From positions 9,829 to 15,595 of the forward strand of contig CAJUFI010000085.1 in assembly GCA_910585665.1 (NCBI GenBank): a DNA stretch of 5,767 bases, read 5' to 3'. The position numbers and the translations under genes are program-made. Source of the stretch: an uncultured Acetatifactor sp. (GTDB lineage: Bacteria > Bacillota > Clostridia > Lachnospirales > Lachnospiraceae). The notes beneath the pieces were generated by a model. That model ran no database searches. It saw only the letters and a list, made by a program, of their open reading frames with translations, and had not been told where the DNA came from. Below are positions 5,659-5,767 of this stretch, piece by piece (the first letter of the stretch is position 1; each line of letters begins with the position of its first letter).

Positions 5659-5767
5659 ATGAATCTATCAGCGAAAGAAAAGGTTTCATACGGCATCGGG
5701 GCAGTGGGGAAGGATATGGTCTACATGCTGACAGCCAGCTATATTCTGTATTTTTATGAAGATATCC
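5659..5767 (+). CDS. GPH-family sugar:cation symporter (partial, N-terminus)
   Basis: The first 36 codons are visible; the gene runs off the right edge. The start reads NLSAKEKVSYGIGAVGKDMV followed by a hydrophobic stretch (YMLTASYILYFYEDI). This is the typical beginning of glycoside-pentoside-hexuronide symporters (MelB-like, MFS superfamily): a short KEK(V/I)-YG(I/V)G-(A/D)-GKD cytoplasmic lead into transmembrane helix 1. By family it is an inner-membrane importer of a sugar or short glycoside coupled to Na+ or H+. It has its own leader and ribosome site and stands downstream of the GH130 terminator. The shared leader motif suggests co-regulation with the phosphorylase, making a beta-mannoside or beta-galactoside-containing oligosaccharide a reasonable cargo guess. 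Specificity cannot be read from this fragment. Confidence 0.82.
   Translation, partial: MNLSAKEKVSYGIGAVGKDMVYMLTASYILYFYEDI

Overview
The window looks like part of the chromosome of a gut Lachnospiraceae-type Firmicute (Bacillota, Clostridia). Three things point that way: GC-rich genes separated by AT-rich spacers, strong AGGAGG-type ribosome sites, and a glycan-scavenging gene set (GH2 beta-galactosidase, GH130 mannoside phosphorylase, GPH-family sugar symporter) whose protein motifs match that family. This placement is inferred from protein motifs; no database was searched.

Layout on the + strand: (1) a complete GH2 beta-galactosidase of LacZ type (91-3249) ending at a clear intrinsic terminator (3285-3322). 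(2) A dead GH3 glycosidase remnant (about 3312-4101). It has lost its N-terminal half and both catalytic residues, and it is also split by a 100-bp miniature inverted-repeat element (MITE; 3848-3947). Removing the element and one TTA restores the reading frame exactly. (3) A good sigma70-type promoter (4060-4088) inside the last GH3 codons, then a palindromic leader, a strong ribosome site and a complete GH130 phosphorylase gene (4156-5142), closed by a second terminator (5153-5198). (4) An AT-richer spacer of about 515 bp. It holds a perfect 12-bp hairpin, short repeats, a 19-codon minus-strand stub resembling the start of a UPF0175-family protein, and a second copy of the MITE (5428-5527). 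(5) A promoter/leader region and the first 36 codons of a GPH (MelB-like) transporter (5659 to window end).

How the genes may work together: the symporter would import short oligosaccharides, the beta-galactosidase would remove terminal beta-galactose, and the phosphorylase would convert a beta-1,4-mannoside to mannose-1-phosphate in the cytoplasm. None of the visible proteins has a signal peptide. The phosphorylase and transporter genes are separate transcription units but share a 15/16-nt leader motif (AAATCACAGG followed by (C)GCAGA), which suggests common control.

The most informative signals are the MITE with its target duplication proven by frame reconstruction, its two direct copies bracketing the GH130 gene, the live promoter inside a dead gene, and the shared leader motif. 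I see no CRISPR array, tRNA, rRNA or transposase gene.
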